Position numbers and translations under genes: made by a program. From NCBI GenBank assembly GCA_037903355.1, contig JBAJFE010000042.1:3794001-3858000 (forward strand): DNA of 64,000 nt. Direction: 5' to 3'. Shown one piece after another: positions 63,727 to 64,000 of the stretch (within the stretch, counting starts at the first letter, position 1; the number at the start of each line of letters is the position of its first letter). Source of the DNA: Trichuris trichiura (lineage: Eukaryota > Nematoda > Enoplea > Trichinellida > Trichuridae). Under the pieces are notes generated by a model, which was not told the origin of the DNA, ran no database searches, and was given only the letters and a program-made list of their open reading frames with translations.

Positions 63727-63924
63727 ATATTTGATCTTCTGATTCACGGATTCAGCTCCCCAACACTGCTGACGACGGAACAAGAGCAGTTCCGAAACGT
63801 ACGGTATCCGATTTGTTCTGTAATTTCTCTAACAATTTGCTCATCCATTCGTTGGTAGGGCACTTTGCAGTTTAATTACAGATACATCCAACAGGCCAAA
63901 TCCGTGAATCAGAAGATCAAATAT
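63727..63924 (+). repeat. Inverted repeat (26-bp perfect arms) enclosing hairpin repeat copy A3
   Basis: Arms 63727-63752 and 63899-63924 are exact reverse complements. Between them lies copy A3 in plus-strand orientation: CTGACGA (63769-63775), stem CGGAAC (63776-63781) and GTTCCG (63789-63794), GAAAC, then the reverse complement of the shared CTACCAACGNATGGATGAGC and ATCTGTAATTAAA blocks, ending at about 63883. Confidence 0.85.
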
Positions 63925-64000
63925 GTAACTGGATACTGAATAAATTTGAGCCAGAGGTACCGTTAATATCACCGGACCTAACTCACTGGCTCCTCCCAGA

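Noticed and set aside
1..64000. CRISPR arrays, rRNA or tRNA genes, bacterial operons
   Set aside because: Introns, LTR elements and gene content are eukaryotic. I saw no regularly spaced identical repeats and no cloverleaf that I could defend.

Overview
The window looks like a piece of an invertebrate nuclear genome, most likely a nematode. Four conserved genes are split by GT-AG introns, most of them only 46-58 nt long, mixed with a few of 2-3 kb. The load of BEL/Pao, Ty3/gypsy, mariner and Tigger/pogo elements would suit a clade I nematode such as a trichocephalid, but I cannot prove the species from sequence alone.

Host genes, left to right: a GT8 glucoside xylosyltransferase-like gene (+, 8474-9803, first exon not found); a complete proteasome alpha-2 subunit gene (-, 10786-16867, six exons), convergent with it; a complete ADP-ribosylhydrolase 3 gene (+, 33479-39321, nine exons, 354 aa); a complete SH2-plus-tyrosine-kinase gene of the Fes/Fer type (-, 48403-50100, eight exons, 451 aa); and a possible small single-pass membrane protein (+, 62624-62845). 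Exon joins were made by eye. They keep frame and, in the genes I recognise, restore continuous family homology.

The rest is dominated by transposable elements. Two LTR retrotransposons are intact and young. One is a BEL/Pao element (17859-23595, one 1735-aa ORF, LTRs identical by eye, 5-bp target duplication). The other is a Ty3/gypsy-related element (55528-59759, LTRs differing at one base, gag and pol separated by a well-formed -1 frameshift site). The BEL element sits inside an older long-terminal-inverted-repeat, foldback-like element (about 17690-25560). Decayed copies include a BEL/Pao element (1108-6542) and a gypsy element whose integrase-LTR end lies on the opposite strand from its gag-RT part (26351-32309). 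There are also two solo LTRs, three mariner copies, a Tigger/pogo family with TA duplications, and three hAT-like non-autonomous elements with 8-bp duplications. Two of the hAT-like elements are nested in other DNA transposons and the third in a copy of the hairpin repeat described next.

The most unusual signal is a short dispersed repeat with five copies (10.0, 24.5, 42.9, 54.6 and 63.8 kb). Four copies carry CTGANGA, then a hairpin, then an A-rich GAAA-like box, on one strand. The hairpin sequence changes from copy to copy but its pairing is kept, including a G-U pair that only works on the CTGANGA strand. This resembles the core of a hammerhead ribozyme, as found in Penelope-like elements and retrozymes, but I could not identify a cleavage site or stem I. 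Three copies also lie in or beside perfect or near-perfect inverted repeats of the surrounding DNA. A second, TIR-bearing repeat family (34.2 and 41.2 kb) has a weaker version of the same motif.
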